Below, one piece after another: positions 8,387 through 16,533 of a stretch of 34,458 bases of DNA. Position numbers and translations under genes: made by a program. Each line of letters opens with the position of its first letter. Within the stretch, counting starts at the first letter, position 1. The stretch covers positions 1 through 34,458 of the forward strand of contig NZ_CAJULN010000029.1 in the NCBI RefSeq assembly GCF_910586915.1. Direction: 5' to 3'. The notes beneath the pieces are model-generated. The model did no database searches and was not told where the DNA came from. It was given only the letters and a program-made list of their open reading frames with translations. Source of the stretch: an uncultured Bacteroides sp. Lineage in GTDB: Bacteria > Bacteroidota > Bacteroidia > Bacteroidales > Bacteroidaceae.

Positions 8387-9898
8387 TTATTCGCTTACGA
8401 CCCTCCAGGCTGCGGGCAGGCAGGTGACGATGTCGCTTGCTATCAGCCCCACCGTACCTTGTTTCTTTTGGGCTATGTCTCCCGCCAATCCGTGGATGTA
8501 GACTCCGATTTTGGCAGCCTCTTCGCTGGAATAGCCTTGTGCCAGGAGAGCGAGGATTACTCCGGTGAGCACATCGCCACTGCCGCCGGTTGCCATTCCG
8601 GGATTGCCTGTGGGGTTGAAGAAGCATTTGCCTTTGGGGGTGATGATGGCGGAGAATGCGCCTTTCAGTACAATATGCACATGGGCGGCGTGTGCCAATT
8701 CGCACGCTTTCGTCAGCCGCTCGTAAGAATCCTGGCACTTGCCGGTGAGCCGTTCCAACTCCTTCGGGTGCGGGGTGAGGATGGAGCCTTTCGGCAGATG
8801 CGTGAGCGTGTGGCGGTGGTTGGCGAGGATGTTCAGTGCGTCGGCGTCGAGCACTACAGGCGTCTGGCACTGTTCGAGTTGTTCTATGAGGGCGGCTTCG
8901 GTCTCCTCGTTCTGCCCCAATCCGGGGCCGATGCCTACGGCTTGATAGTCGTCGGTGTCGGTGGGCACGGCGAAGTAGTCTTCGCTGGCGTCGGTCTCTA
9001 CCATTGCTTCGGGCACGGCGGTTTGCAGGATGTTGCCGTTACATATCGGGGCGTGTACGGTGAGCAGCCCTACGCCGGAGCGCAGGCAGGCACGGGCGGC
9101 CAGTACCGAGGCGCCTGCCATTCCTTTCGAGCCGGCTATGAGCAGTGCACGGCCGAAGTTGCCTTTATGGGCGAATGGCTTGCGCGGTTTGATGAGCGAC
9201 CGTATTTCCTCCATTTCCAGTATTTCGTAGTTGGTCTCTGTCTCCTCGATTCCCTCTTCGCTCAGTTCGATGTCGAGCAACTCCCATTCGCCCACGAATT
9301 CGGCGTTTTCGGCAAAGAGGAAAGCCAGCTTCGGCAGTTGTAGGCTGAAGGTGACGTCGGCGCGGATGATGTTGCCTTTGATGTTGAATGTATTTTCCTC
9401 TCCCATCAGTCCCGAGGGTATGTCGATGGCTGCCACTGTGGCGGAAGAGGAGTTGATGTATTTCACTACGGCTGCGAATCCGCCGCTCAGCGGTTTGTTC
9501 AGTCCCGAACCGAACAGGCCGTCGATGACCAGGTGGTCGGGGGTTAAGACCGGTGGAATGAACTGTGTGCTGATTTCGTGGAATGTCACTTCTTCCATCA
9601 TTTCCACCAGTTCTTTGTTCGTCTGGCAGTCGGGCGAAAGTTCTCCCTTTATATTAAATAGGTAGACTTCTGTCTTGTATCCTTTCTCGGCCATCATGCG
9701 GGCTACGGCGAGGGCGTCTCCACCGTTGTTGCCCGGACCTGCAAATACGGTGACGGGCGTTTCCGTGTTCCATCTCTTGGTAATGGCTTTGGTGAGAGCG
9801 GTTGCTGCACGTTCCATCAGGTCTATCGACGCAATCAGTTCGTGTTCAATGGTATAAGCATCTAATTTCTTGATACTGCTGCTTGGGAATATTTTCAT
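8387..9898 (-). CDS. nnr: Bifunctional NAD(P)H-hydrate epimerase / ADP-dependent NAD(P)H-hydrate dehydratase
   Basis: This 503-residue YjeF-type repair enzyme restores hydrated NADH/NADPH. The N-terminal epimerase domain (about 1-215) interconverts R- and S-NAD(P)HX and shows VFAGPGNNGGDAL at 51-63. The C-terminal ribokinase-like dehydratase (about 235-503) removes water from the S form using ADP. It shows GIGPGLGQNE, LTPHPKELERL and the catalytic GSGD (439-442). The frame is open further upstream (to 10180), but the conserved protein begins MKIFPSSSIKKLDAYT at 9898. It is preceded by an A-rich ribosome-site region, and a -7 element lies inside the longer frame. Length and domain order equal the E. 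coli enzyme. The coding sequence is GC-rich compared with the pilus genes. Confidence 0.95.
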   Translation of the reverse strand: MKIFPSSSIKKLDAYTIEHELIASIDLMERAATALTKAITKRWNTETPVTVFAGPGNNGGDALAVARMMAEKGYKTEVYLFNIKGELSPDCQTNKELVEMMEEVTFHEISTQFIPPVLTPDHLVIDGLFGSGLNKPLSGGFAAVVKYINSSSATVAAIDIPSGLMGEENTFNIKGNIIRADVTFSLQLPKLAFLFAENAEFVGEWELLDIELSEEGIEETETNYEILEMEEIRSLIKPRKPFAHKGNFGRALLIAGSKGMAGASVLAARACLRSGVGLLTVHAPICNGNILQTAVPEAMVETDASEDYFAVPTDTDDYQAVGIGPGLGQNEETEAALIEQLEQCQTPVVLDADALNILANHRHTLTHLPKGSILTPHPKELERLTGKCQDSYERLTKACELAHAAHVHIVLKGAFSAIITPKGKCFFNPTGNPGMATGGSGDVLTGVILALLAQGYSSEEAAKIGVYIHGLAGDIAQKKQGTVGLIASDIVTCLPAAWRVVSE

Positions 9899-9926
9899 TT
9901 GGATGTTCTTTTTAGTTTTCTTGCGA

Positions 9927-9934
9927 CAAATGTA
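9927..9934 (-). promoter_or_regulatory. Candidate -7 element for the NAD(P)HX repair gene
   Basis: TACATTTG on the minus strand matches TAnnTTTG and lies 28 nt above the ATG at 9898. No clear TTTG partner is visible at the expected distance. Confidence 0.45.
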
Positions 9935-10244
9935 CATGATTCTTCTGACTTTTCCCGTTTGTTGCGGGAAGAAAACTTGTGAATCGTGCCTGGCCAACGC
10001 GTGAAGTCCGTTTGACACATACGCAATGTCTGCTTTATGTGTGGTGGAAAAGCCGTTTTTGACAAAAGCCGACTGGAGTCGGCCTTTGACCGGAAACGGT
10101 TTTGCGCCCGCCTTCAAGCAGTTTTCTTTGCCCGCCGTTGCCATGAACCGGCGGGCACTGTGCCCGGGGGCTGAAAACAATCCTCATCTTCCTTCTTTCA
10201 AAGAAATTGCGGCGAAGGATGCACGGAGTAGAAGAAAAAATTGT
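9935..10244. other. Non-coding intergenic region with two hairpins
   Basis: This 310-bp space lies between the divergent nnr and hpt genes. It holds no credible gene. A plus-strand frame at 10026-10271 has no recognisable product and runs through the hpt promoter. Two hairpins are visible. GCCGAC (10068-10073) pairs with GTCGGC (10078-10083) across a 4-nt loop and, read on the minus strand, is followed by TTTTG. GCCCGCCG (10130-10137) pairs with CGGCGGGC (10149-10156) across 11 nt. The GC-rich sequence is unusual for a Bacteroides intergenic region. It could be a structured leader, a small RNA or a relic. Confidence 0.4.
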
Positions 10245-10252
10245 ATTTTTGC
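10245..10252 (+). promoter_or_regulatory. Candidate -7 element for the hpt operon
   Basis: TATTTTTG matches TAnnTTTG. The predicted start, near 10259, would give a leader of about 19 nt before hpt. No exact TTTG occurs 19-21 bp upstream. Confidence 0.5.
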
Positions 10253-10277
10253 GACAACTTTTTTAAAATAACCGGTT

Positions 10278-10820
10278 ATGGATACCATTCAGATAAAAGA
10301 CAAACTATTTACCGTTTCTATTAAGGAACAAGAAATACAGAAGGAAGTGATTCGCGTGGCAAACGAAATCAACCGCGACCTGGCGGGCAAGAATCCGCTT
10401 TTCCTTAGTGTGCTGAACGGCTCGTTTATGTTTACCGCCGATTTGCTGAAACATATCACCATCCCTTGCGAAATCTCGTTTGTGAAGTTGGCTTCTTATC
10501 AGGGCGTCACTTCCACCGGAGTCATCAAGGAAGTAATCGGCTTGAATGAGGACATCGCCGGGCGTACGATTGTCATCGTAGAGGATATCGTGGACACGGG
10601 GCTTACCATGCAACGCCTGCTGGAAACATTGGGCACGCGCAACCCCGAAGAGATACACATCGCCTCGCTGCTGGTGAAGCCGGACAAACTGAAGGTTGAC
10701 CTCAATATCAAGTACGTGGCAATGGAAATACCGAACGACTTCATCGTCGGCTACGGACTCGACTACGACGGCTTCGGACGAAACTACCCCGACATTTATA
10801 CAGTAGTGGAAGAAGGGTAA
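10278..10820 (+). CDS. hpt: Hypoxanthine phosphoribosyltransferase
   Basis: This 180-residue cytoplasmic purine-salvage enzyme joins hypoxanthine (and usually guanine) to PRPP, giving IMP or GMP. The type I PRTase PRPP-binding motif is complete: IVIVEDIVDTGLTMQ, with Glu102-Asp103 and Asp106-Thr107-Gly108. An early LSVLNGSFMFTADL segment (PPi-loop region) and the purine-contacting VGYGLDYDG near the C terminus are also present. Length is normal. It is the first gene of a plus-strand block with adk (71 nt downstream), a four-helix-bundle gene, obgE and pgeF, so nucleotide salvage and nucleotide phosphate balance are encoded together. Confidence 0.95.
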   Translation: MDTIQIKDKLFTVSIKEQEIQKEVIRVANEINRDLAGKNPLFLSVLNGSFMFTADLLKHITIPCEISFVKLASYQGVTSTGVIKEVIGLNEDIAGRTIVIVEDIVDTGLTMQRLLETLGTRNPEEIHIASLLVKPDKLKVDLNIKYVAMEIPNDFIVGYGLDYDGFGRNYPDIYTVVEEG

Positions 10821-10891
10821 CAGATTGGCAGAATAATAGGTACCAGTTTTAAATGGTAAATTGTAAATAGTTAAAACAGTAAAATAACAAA

Positions 10892-11470
10892 ATGTTGAAC
10901 ATTGTAATTTTCGGTGCTCCCGGTTCAGGAAAAGGGACACAGAGCGAACGTATTGTAGAAAAGTATGGAATCAACCACATCTCTACGGGAGATGTTTTGC
11001 GTGCGGAAATCAAGAACGGCACGGAGTTGGGCAAGACTGCCAAAGGCTATATCGACCAGGGACAACTGATTCCCGACGAACTGATGATTGATATCCTGGC
11101 AAGCGTGTTCGACAGCTTCGAGGACAGCAAGGGTGTTATCTTCGACGGTTTCCCCAGAACAATAGCGCAGGCGGAAGCATTGAAGAAGATGTTGGCCGAA
11201 AGAGGACAGGGAGTATCGGTGATGCTCGACCTCGAAGTGCCGGAAGCCGAACTGATGGTGCGCCTTATCAAACGAGGCAAGGACTCGGGCCGTGCCGACG
11301 ATAACGAAGAGACTATCAAAAAACGTCTGCACGTATATCACTCACAGACTGCTCCGCTGATTGACTGGTACAAGAACGAACAGAAATACCAGCACATCAA
11401 CGGATTGGGTACGATGGAGGGAATCTTTGCCGAAATCTGCGAAGTGGTGGATGGAGTGGTTAAAGAGTAG
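10892..11470 (+). CDS. adk: Adenylate kinase
   Basis: This 192-residue adenylate kinase catalyses ATP + AMP to 2 ADP. The P-loop GAPGSGKGT is at residues 8-16, the AMP-binding region includes ISTGDVLRAEI, and DGFPRT lies in mid-protein. The segment RLIKRGKDSGRADDNEE directly joins the C-terminal helices, so this is the short form without a zinc-type LID domain, usual in Bacteroidetes. It follows hpt by 71 nt. Its stop codon (11468-11470) lies inside the left arm of the inverted repeat that frames the next gene. Confidence 0.97.
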   Translation: MLNIVIFGAPGSGKGTQSERIVEKYGINHISTGDVLRAEIKNGTELGKTAKGYIDQGQLIPDELMIDILASVFDSFEDSKGVIFDGFPRTIAQAEALKKMLAERGQGVSVMLDLEVPEAELMVRLIKRGKDSGRADDNEETIKKRLHVYHSQTAPLIDWYKNEQKYQHINGLGTMEGIFAEICEVVDGVVKE

Positions 11471-11942
11471 TTAAGTAGTTAGAGTAGTTAAGTAGGAATG
11501 TCTGCGCAGTCATTTGAAGATTTGCTGGTGTGGCAGAAAGCCCATCAGTATGTATTGGATATTTATCGGGTGATCCGAAAGTTTCCTAAGGAGGAGATGT
11601 TCGGATTGGTCAATCAAATGCGCAGGGCTTCCGCTTCTATTACGGCAAATATAGCTGAAGGTTTTGTCAGGATGGGAAAGAAAGACAAATTGCATTTTTA
11701 CAATATATCTCAAGGCTCATTGGAGGAAACCCGTAACTTCTTGATTCTCTCCAAAGATTTGGGATATATTTCCGATATGGAGAAAACCGAACTACAACAA
11801 CAAGCAGCAGAGGTAAGCCGTATGCTGAACTCCTACTGTCAAAGTCTGATAAAATACTACTAACCCCCATATATAATAAATTATAAACCAAAGTCAGTAG
11901 CCAGAGTATCCTACTTAACTACCTCTGACTACTGACTACTAA
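11465..11942. repeat. Imperfect ~33-nt inverted repeat framing the four-helix-bundle gene
   Basis: The left arm occupies 11465-11497 and the right arm 11909-11942. The inner 13 nt are perfectly complementary (TAGTTAAGTAGGA at 11485-11497, its complement at 11909-11921). Beyond them the arms stay complementary over about 20 further nt with a few mismatches and single-base gaps; both are built from short AGTAGTTAAG/GTAGTC-like units. The left arm begins in the adk stop region and ends immediately before the ATG of the enclosed gene. The right arm ends 11 nt before obgE. In RNA the whole gene would sit in the loop of a long stem. Confidence 0.75.
11498..11863 (+). CDS. Four-helix-bundle protein of the S23/IVP family
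   Basis: This 121-residue, nearly all-helical protein starts FEDLLVWQKAHQYVLDIYRVIRKFP. The family core follows: EEMFGLVNQMRRASASITANIAEGF near 28-52, then a Tyr-rich helix with GSLEETRN. It belongs to the 23S-rRNA-intervening-sequence protein family (PF05635-like), pentameric helical bundles related to the Avd accessory proteins of diversity-generating retroelements. These are positively charged and thought to bind nucleic acid; the exact role is unknown. No reverse transcriptase or variable repeat is seen in this window, so an Avd role is unlikely. The gene is wedged between adk and obgE and enclosed by an inverted repeat, like the rRNA intervening sequences that carry its relatives. There is only a weak ribosome site (AGTAGGA abutting ATG), formed by the repeat itself. 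Confidence 0.88.
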   Translation: MSAQSFEDLLVWQKAHQYVLDIYRVIRKFPKEEMFGLVNQMRRASASITANIAEGFVRMGKKDKLHFYNISQGSLEETRNFLILSKDLGYISDMEKTELQQQAAEVSRMLNSYCQSLIKYY

Positions 11943-11953
11943 ACATCCCCACA

Positions 11954-13108
11954 ATGGCTGAATCGAATTTTGTTGATTACGTAAAGATATACTGCCGCTC
12001 AGGTAAGGGCGGAAGAGGTTCTACGCACATGAGGCGCGAGAAATATTGTCCCAACGGAGGTCCCGACGGGGGCGATGGCGGAAGAGGAGGCCATATCATC
12101 CTGCGCGGCAACCGTAACTACTGGACCCTGCTCCACCTGAAGTACGACCGCCACGCTATGGCAGGCCACGGCGAATCGGGAAGCAAGAACCGCAGTTTCG
12201 GAAAAGACGGTGCGGACAAAATAATAGAAGTACCCTGCGGAACGGTAGTCTACAACGCCGAAACCGGAGAATACCTCTGCGACGTCACCGACGACGGACA
12301 AGAAGTAATCCTCCTCAAAGGCGGTCGCGGCGGTCAGGGCAACTGGCACTTCAAGACGGCTACCCGACAGGCACCGCGTTTTGCACAGCCGGGCGAACCG
12401 ATGCAGGAAATGACCGTCATCATGGAGCTGAAACTCCTTGCCGACGTCGGCTTGGTAGGTTTCCCCAATGCAGGAAAGTCCACACTGCTCTCCTCCATCT
12501 CGGCGGCGAAACCCAAAATAGCCGATTATCCCTTCACGACACTCGAGCCCAACTTAGGCATCGTCTCCTACCGCGACGGCAAATCGTTCGTAATGGCAGA
12601 CATCCCCGGAATCATCGAAGGAGCCAGCCAGGGCAAAGGCCTGGGACTACGCTTCCTGCGCCACATCGAGCGCAACTCCCTGCTGCTGTTTATGGTTCCG
12701 GCAGATAGCGACGACATTCGCAAGGAATACGACATCCTGCTCAACGAGTTGCGCACCTTCAACCCCGAGATGCTCGACAAGCAACGTGTGCTTGCCATCA
12801 CCAAGAGCGATATGCTCGACCAGGAGTTGATGGACGAAATCGAGCCCACCTTGCCCGAAGGCGTGCCGCACGTGTTCATATCCTCGGTTGCCGGTTTAGG
12901 AATCTCCGTGCTGAAAGACATCCTTTGGGAAGAACTCAACAAAGAGAGCAACAAGATAGAAGCAATCGTACACCGTCCGAAAGACGTATCCCGTCTGCAA
13001 CAGGAACTCAAAGACATGGGCGAGGATGAAGACATCGCTTATGAATATGCGGACGATGACGACGATTTCGATTATGAATACGAAGAAGAAGACTGGGAGG
13101 AGAAATGA
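11954..13108 (+). CDS. obgE: GTPase Obg/CgtA
   Basis: This 384-residue essential GTPase associates with the large ribosomal subunit and acts in ribosome maturation and stress responses. The Gly-rich OBG fold spans about 1-160 (RSGKGGRGSTHMRREK; repeated GGDGGRGG stretches). The G domain follows: G1 GFPNAGKS at 169-176, G3 DIPGIIEGASQGKGLG, and G4 TKSD. The tail is highly acidic (Asp/Glu runs in the last ~40 residues), a variable feature of Obg proteins; no TGS-like OCT domain is evident. The last codons overlap the pgeF start by 4 nt (ATGA). The promoter is probably shared with hpt/adk, unless transcripts are cut at the preceding inverted repeat. Confidence 0.96.
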   Translation: MAESNFVDYVKIYCRSGKGGRGSTHMRREKYCPNGGPDGGDGGRGGHIILRGNRNYWTLLHLKYDRHAMAGHGESGSKNRSFGKDGADKIIEVPCGTVVYNAETGEYLCDVTDDGQEVILLKGGRGGQGNWHFKTATRQAPRFAQPGEPMQEMTVIMELKLLADVGLVGFPNAGKSTLLSSISAAKPKIADYPFTTLEPNLGIVSYRDGKSFVMADIPGIIEGASQGKGLGLRFLRHIERNSLLLFMVPADSDDIRKEYDILLNELRTFNPEMLDKQRVLAITKSDMLDQELMDEIEPTLPEGVPHVFISSVAGLGISVLKDILWEELNKESNKIEAIVHRPKDVSRLQQELKDMGEDEDIAYEYADDDDDFDYEYEEEDWEEK

Positions 13109-13920
13109 TATCGCTTACGGAAGATAGAAGAATGTTGGGGTACGAGTCACTGCACTTGTACTCCGACATTTTCCATTTTGTAACCACCCGCCACGGAGGA
13201 GTAGGCGGTGGAGCCTACGCATCGTTCAACTGCTCGCATTACTGTGGTGATGAGGCCGCACACGTCCGCCAAAACCGGACACGGCTGTTGGAAGCCTTCC
13301 CGCAGCGCCCCGCCGAACTGATAGTGCCCGTGCAGACCCACGGAGTGGAGATACGCCGCATAGACGCCTCCTTTCACACCCTGCCTGCCGCAAGGAAAGA
13401 AGAACTCCTGCATGGAGTAGACGCCCTGATGACTTCCGAACCGGGACACTGCATTTGCATCTCGACAGCCGACTGCGTCCCCGTGTTGCTCTACGACCGG
13501 GTGCACCGTGCCGTTGCCGCCGTTCATGCCGGATGGCGGGGGACAGTGGCGCATATCCTCAGCCGCACTTTGCAGGAGATGAACCGTTGCTTCGGCACGG
13601 AAGGTGCAGACCTCTTGGCCTGCATCGGTCCCAGCATCTCGCTTGATTCTTTTGAAGTAGGCGCAGAGGTGTACGAAGCATTTCAGAAGCAAGACTTTGA
13701 TATGTCTCGCATCTCCATGTGCAACAGGCAGACAGGGAAACTCCACATCGACCTGTGGGAAGCCAACCGGATGCAGTTGGCTGACTTCGGAGTGCCCGAC
13801 AGCCGGATAGAACTGGCGGGTATCTGCACGTATGCGTGCTACGAGGAATTCTTTTCCGCAAGGCGGTTGGGCGTCCGTTCCGGACGCATCCTGTCGGGGA
13901 TTATGCTGACGGCGACTTAA
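13105..13920 (+). CDS. pgeF: Peptidoglycan editing factor (YfiH/laccase-domain family)
   Basis: This 271-residue member of the PgeF/YfiH (DUF152, 'laccase-domain') family is cytoplasmic in the characterised cases. PgeF of E. coli removes mis-incorporated L-Ser from UDP-MurNAc intermediates; some relatives act on adenosine, which would fit the purine genes upstream (speculative). The zinc ligands are all present: His79 (QTHGVE), Cys124 (STADCVPVLLYD) and His141 (HAGWRG). Its start overlaps obgE by 4 nt, implying coupled translation. Its stop codon overlaps that of the convergent zinc-ribbon gene by 2 nt. Confidence 0.92.
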   Translation: MISLTEDRRMLGYESLHLYSDIFHFVTTRHGGVGGGAYASFNCSHYCGDEAAHVRQNRTRLLEAFPQRPAELIVPVQTHGVEIRRIDASFHTLPAARKEELLHGVDALMTSEPGHCICISTADCVPVLLYDRVHRAVAAVHAGWRGTVAHILSRTLQEMNRCFGTEGADLLACIGPSISLDSFEVGAEVYEAFQKQDFDMSRISMCNRQTGKLHIDLWEANRMQLADFGVPDSRIELAGICTYACYEEFFSARRLGVRSGRILSGIMLTAT

Positions 13921-14495
13921 GGCCGGGGCACGCCGAGCATGGCATGGAAAGAGTTGATGTCGTACTCCGTAAGTCCGTATTGGATGGCGGTAGTGAACAA
14001 CTCTTCGGCTGTAGGCGATGTCTTGAAGAATTTCCTGTTGTAGTAATCCTGTTTAATGTAGGACATGAAATAGTAAAAAACCGGTTGCGGTTCAATCATG
14101 ACTGCCGCATTCAGATACTCTTCTATTTGATTGATGGCGGGCCGGGGTGTCACAAACGGTTTCTTGCCTTGCAGCAAGGAGACGGCGGCAAGGAAGAAGG
14201 GTTCGGGGTTGTCGAAATTCTCCGCCGTTGCTTTCTCGAAAGCGGCGGCAGCCTTTTCATACATTTTCAGTCGCAGATAGCAGATACCGACCGATAAGTT
14301 CAAGTCTCGATTGTCAGGATTCTCGGTCAGCGATTTCTTGTAAGAATTGGCATACTTGTTGATTTGCGGCAAAGGCATATCACTTACTCCCTTGAAGGAA
14401 GTGAGGATAATCGGGCTTTGGCAGTATTCGCAATTTTGCTGTTGCGTAGACACATGAGCTCCGCAACTGGGGCATGAAAGTGAGATGATTTCCAT
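13917..14495 (-). CDS. Zinc-ribbon protein with TPR-like helical repeats
   Basis: This 192-residue protein has a zinc ribbon at the extreme N terminus: Cys8-x2-Cys11 and Cys22-x2-Cys25. Helical TPR-like segments follow (DNRDLNLSVGICYLRLKMYEKAAAAFEKA, split across about 80-110). No signal peptide or membrane span is seen. It is the last gene of the SPFH operon, 32 nt after the membrane protein gene. Zinc-ribbon proteins recur beside SPFH and membrane-stress genes in other bacteria, so it is probably a cytoplasmic adaptor (inference). The final codons overlap those of the convergent pgeF: the sequence TTAA gives both stop codons. Confidence 0.6.
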   Translation of the reverse strand: MEIISLSCPSCGAHVSTQQQNCEYCQSPIILTSFKGVSDMPLPQINKYANSYKKSLTENPDNRDLNLSVGICYLRLKMYEKAAAAFEKATAENFDNPEPFFLAAVSLLQGKKPFVTPRPAINQIEEYLNAAVMIEPQPVFYYFMSYIKQDYYNRKFFKTSPTAEELFTTAIQYGLTEYDINSFHAMLGVPRP

Positions 14496-14527
14496 GATTG
14501 GTACTTTATTTCTTTTTTTGAAGTAAG

Positions 14528-15280
14528 TTATTTCCGGGATAGATTGCGCAGCAGGTTTATTTCGCCTTCCGCATTGGCGGAAAACTGTTTCAGTTGGCGG
14601 TCAATCGTGTGGCAGTCTGCGTCGGGATGCTGCATTTCGGTAAGGATATTTTCGCAACGCTCTACTATTCCGTTGAGTTGTCCTACCGCCATATTGTTCC
14701 GAAAAACAGCAGGAGTAAGGTGGCTTATCTTAATGATAAGCGTTCCTAATGCTTTATATCCGTCCGATTGCGAAAGGTCGCAACCTTTGCTGTTGCCTTC
14801 ACGCAGGTAGGTGGAAGCAAGCAGTTTCATCTTCTCCGTATAAAAACGGATATTCTTTATTTCGCACATCTGTTTTTCCGTCTGTTCCTGATAATTGTTG
14901 TCGGTCTGTGTGATGAGCGAACTGAGAATTACAAACAACAGCAGCATGATGATATGTACGGCAATATATACATTGTATGAAAGGAAGCCACTCATCAGCA
15001 AGGAATAACCTGCCATCCAGCTTGTGCCGCCTATCATATAGTAAACGGCGCCGATTCCCATGATGCTGTAGAATGCTCCCGATACGTTCCGCTCTCTGCG
15101 TCGTACGCAATTCAGATAACCGAAGAATATTCCCTCCAGCAATAACGTATATGTGAGGTTCGTATAAAACAAGGCACCCGCATCCTCTGGCTGGAACAGT
15201 AGAAATAGTACCATCGTGACAATACCTGTCAGCAGAGGTACTATTATGTTGGATATGAAAGAAATGTTGTTTTTGGTCAT
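14528..15280 (-). CDS. Polytopic inner-membrane protein of unknown function
   Basis: This 250-residue protein has about five hydrophobic segments in its first 130 residues (IIVPLLTGIVTMVLFLLF near 12-29; TNLTYTLLLEGIFFGYL near 40-56; then near 68-87, 90-103 and 106-124). A soluble, helical C-terminal half of about 120 residues has several Cys and a CENILTEMQHPDADCHT stretch. I do not recognise a named family. It lies between the SPFH gene (24 nt upstream) and the zinc-ribbon gene (32 nt downstream), so it is likely the membrane partner of an SPFH complex. That is inference from position only. Confidence 0.55.
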   Translation of the reverse strand: MTKNNISFISNIIVPLLTGIVTMVLFLLFQPEDAGALFYTNLTYTLLLEGIFFGYLNCVRRRERNVSGAFYSIMGIGAVYYMIGGTSWMAGYSLLMSGFLSYNVYIAVHIIMLLLFVILSSLITQTDNNYQEQTEKQMCEIKNIRFYTEKMKLLASTYLREGNSKGCDLSQSDGYKALGTLIIKISHLTPAVFRNNMAVGQLNGIVERCENILTEMQHPDADCHTIDRQLKQFSANAEGEINLLRNLSRK

Positions 15281-15304
15281 ATGCAGATTCGTTAAAGAAA
15301 AGGG

Positions 15305-16516
15305 TTACAGGATAGGCGGTGGGGGAGGAACTGCGCCGAATAATGACTGTAACTCTGCGCAATCACCGGCTTTGCTCCATTGTGGCATACCGTTTTTCCA
15401 TACATAACTTTCGCGTGTGATAGTTCCGTTTTGTACCATTTGTTGCAGTGCCGACAAGTCGAACGGGCCTTGTTGGGCATTATTGACCAATACATGATAC
15501 ATACTGGCAACAGGCGGCGGAGTGGCGGGCGCCTGTTGCTGGCTTGTCATGACATCGGCTATGTTTCCCATTTGTGTGCCAAACGCTCCTCCGATACCTA
15601 CTCCCATACCCAGTCCCATTCCGACGCTCATCATTTGTCCGCTTCCCCCTTCGTTTCCGGCTGCTGTTTCCATAACGTCAAATTGTCGTTCTTCCTGGAA
15701 AGTGTAATGTTCGATGTTGCGTCGTTGCGCGCGTCCTTGTGCTTCGAATATTTCGGCTGCGGCATTGGCCTGTGCTTCCAGCACTTTTTGGACATTCGGG
15801 TGATTTTCATCATAATTGATGCTGGACAGGTTGAAATTCTCCAGGCTGATACCAAACTTGGCAAATTCGTTTCGTAGGCTGTCGTGCAGGTATTGTGCCA
15901 TTTGTGGCGAAAATTCGGGCAAATCGACCACTGAGATTCTTTCCCGCTTCATAAATTGACCGAAGCTGGCGTTCAATTGCTGGAGAACTACGGATTTGAA
16001 TTGTTCTATAATGCTTTGGGTATCGAATAAATGAAGAGTACCTACCAATTCGCCCAGCAACATGGAGGCGTCTGTAATGCGGATACCGTATTCCCCGAAA
16101 GCACGCACCGGGATAGGGATACTGTAAAGCGGATCTCTGACAGGAACAGGATGGACGGTACCGAACTTAAGGTTACGGCGTACGGTTTTGCTGACAAACC
16201 ATACTTCTGCCGTAAAAGGAGTGCGTCCTCCGAAGGGCAGATTGATAAGTTTTTGAAGGATAGGAATATTATTGATGGAAAGCGTGTGTGTTCCTTCACC
16301 AAAAACATCACATATAGCCCCGCCACGCAGGAAAATAGCTTCTTGGCTGTGGTTCACTATTAACTGTGAGCCGACGGAGAGATTGTCATAAGGAAATTTC
16401 CATACGATGTCTTCTGCTTCTCCGTTGAACGATATCCGGTCGATAAAACCTTTGCGCTCTTCTCCCTGACCGTCGTATGTCCGACCGTCTGTTCGTTGTT
16501 TATTAAAGAATCCCAT
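15305..16516 (-). CDS. SPFH-domain protein with C-terminal GYF_2 domain (YdjI-like)
   Basis: This 403-residue protein combines an SPFH/band-7 domain of the YdjI ('virion core protein') type (about 20-280) with a Gly/Met-rich linker (about 285-330). A GYF_2 domain follows at about 337-392: YHVLVNNAQQGPFDLSALQQ, then YVWKNGMPQWSKAG. The N terminus begins MGFFNKQ and contains WKFPYDNLSVGSQLIVNHSQ, which is typical of the family. It ends in a Pro-rich tail (VPPPPPIL). SPFH proteins oligomerise on membranes, and GYF domains bind Pro-rich peptides. In Bacillus subtilis a YdjI-type SPFH protein works with PspA, a zinc-ribbon protein and a membrane protein. The same three partner classes other than PspA flank this gene, so a role in sensing or organising the inner membrane is plausible. 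Confidence 0.85.
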   Translation of the reverse strand: MGFFNKQRTDGRTYDGQGEERKGFIDRISFNGEAEDIVWKFPYDNLSVGSQLIVNHSQEAIFLRGGAICDVFGEGTHTLSINNIPILQKLINLPFGGRTPFTAEVWFVSKTVRRNLKFGTVHPVPVRDPLYSIPIPVRAFGEYGIRITDASMLLGELVGTLHLFDTQSIIEQFKSVVLQQLNASFGQFMKRERISVVDLPEFSPQMAQYLHDSLRNEFAKFGISLENFNLSSINYDENHPNVQKVLEAQANAAAEIFEAQGRAQRRNIEHYTFQEERQFDVMETAAGNEGGSGQMMSVGMGLGMGVGIGGAFGTQMGNIADVMTSQQQAPATPPPVASMYHVLVNNAQQGPFDLSALQQMVQNGTITRESYVWKNGMPQWSKAGDCAELQSLFGAVPPPPPIL

Positions 16517-16533
16517 ACGTAAAAAGTGTTGTT

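Noticed and set aside
8459..9343. 294-aa plus-strand open frame opposite the nnr gene
   Set aside because: It is the antisense of a clearly conserved enzyme in GC-rich sequence, with no recognisable product.
10026..10271. 81-aa plus-strand open frame before hpt
   Set aside because: It runs through the hpt promoter, has no ribosome site and spans hairpins.
11498..11863. Avd accessory gene of a diversity-generating retroelement
   Set aside because: The fold family is shared, but no reverse transcriptase, template repeat or variable target gene is present in the window.
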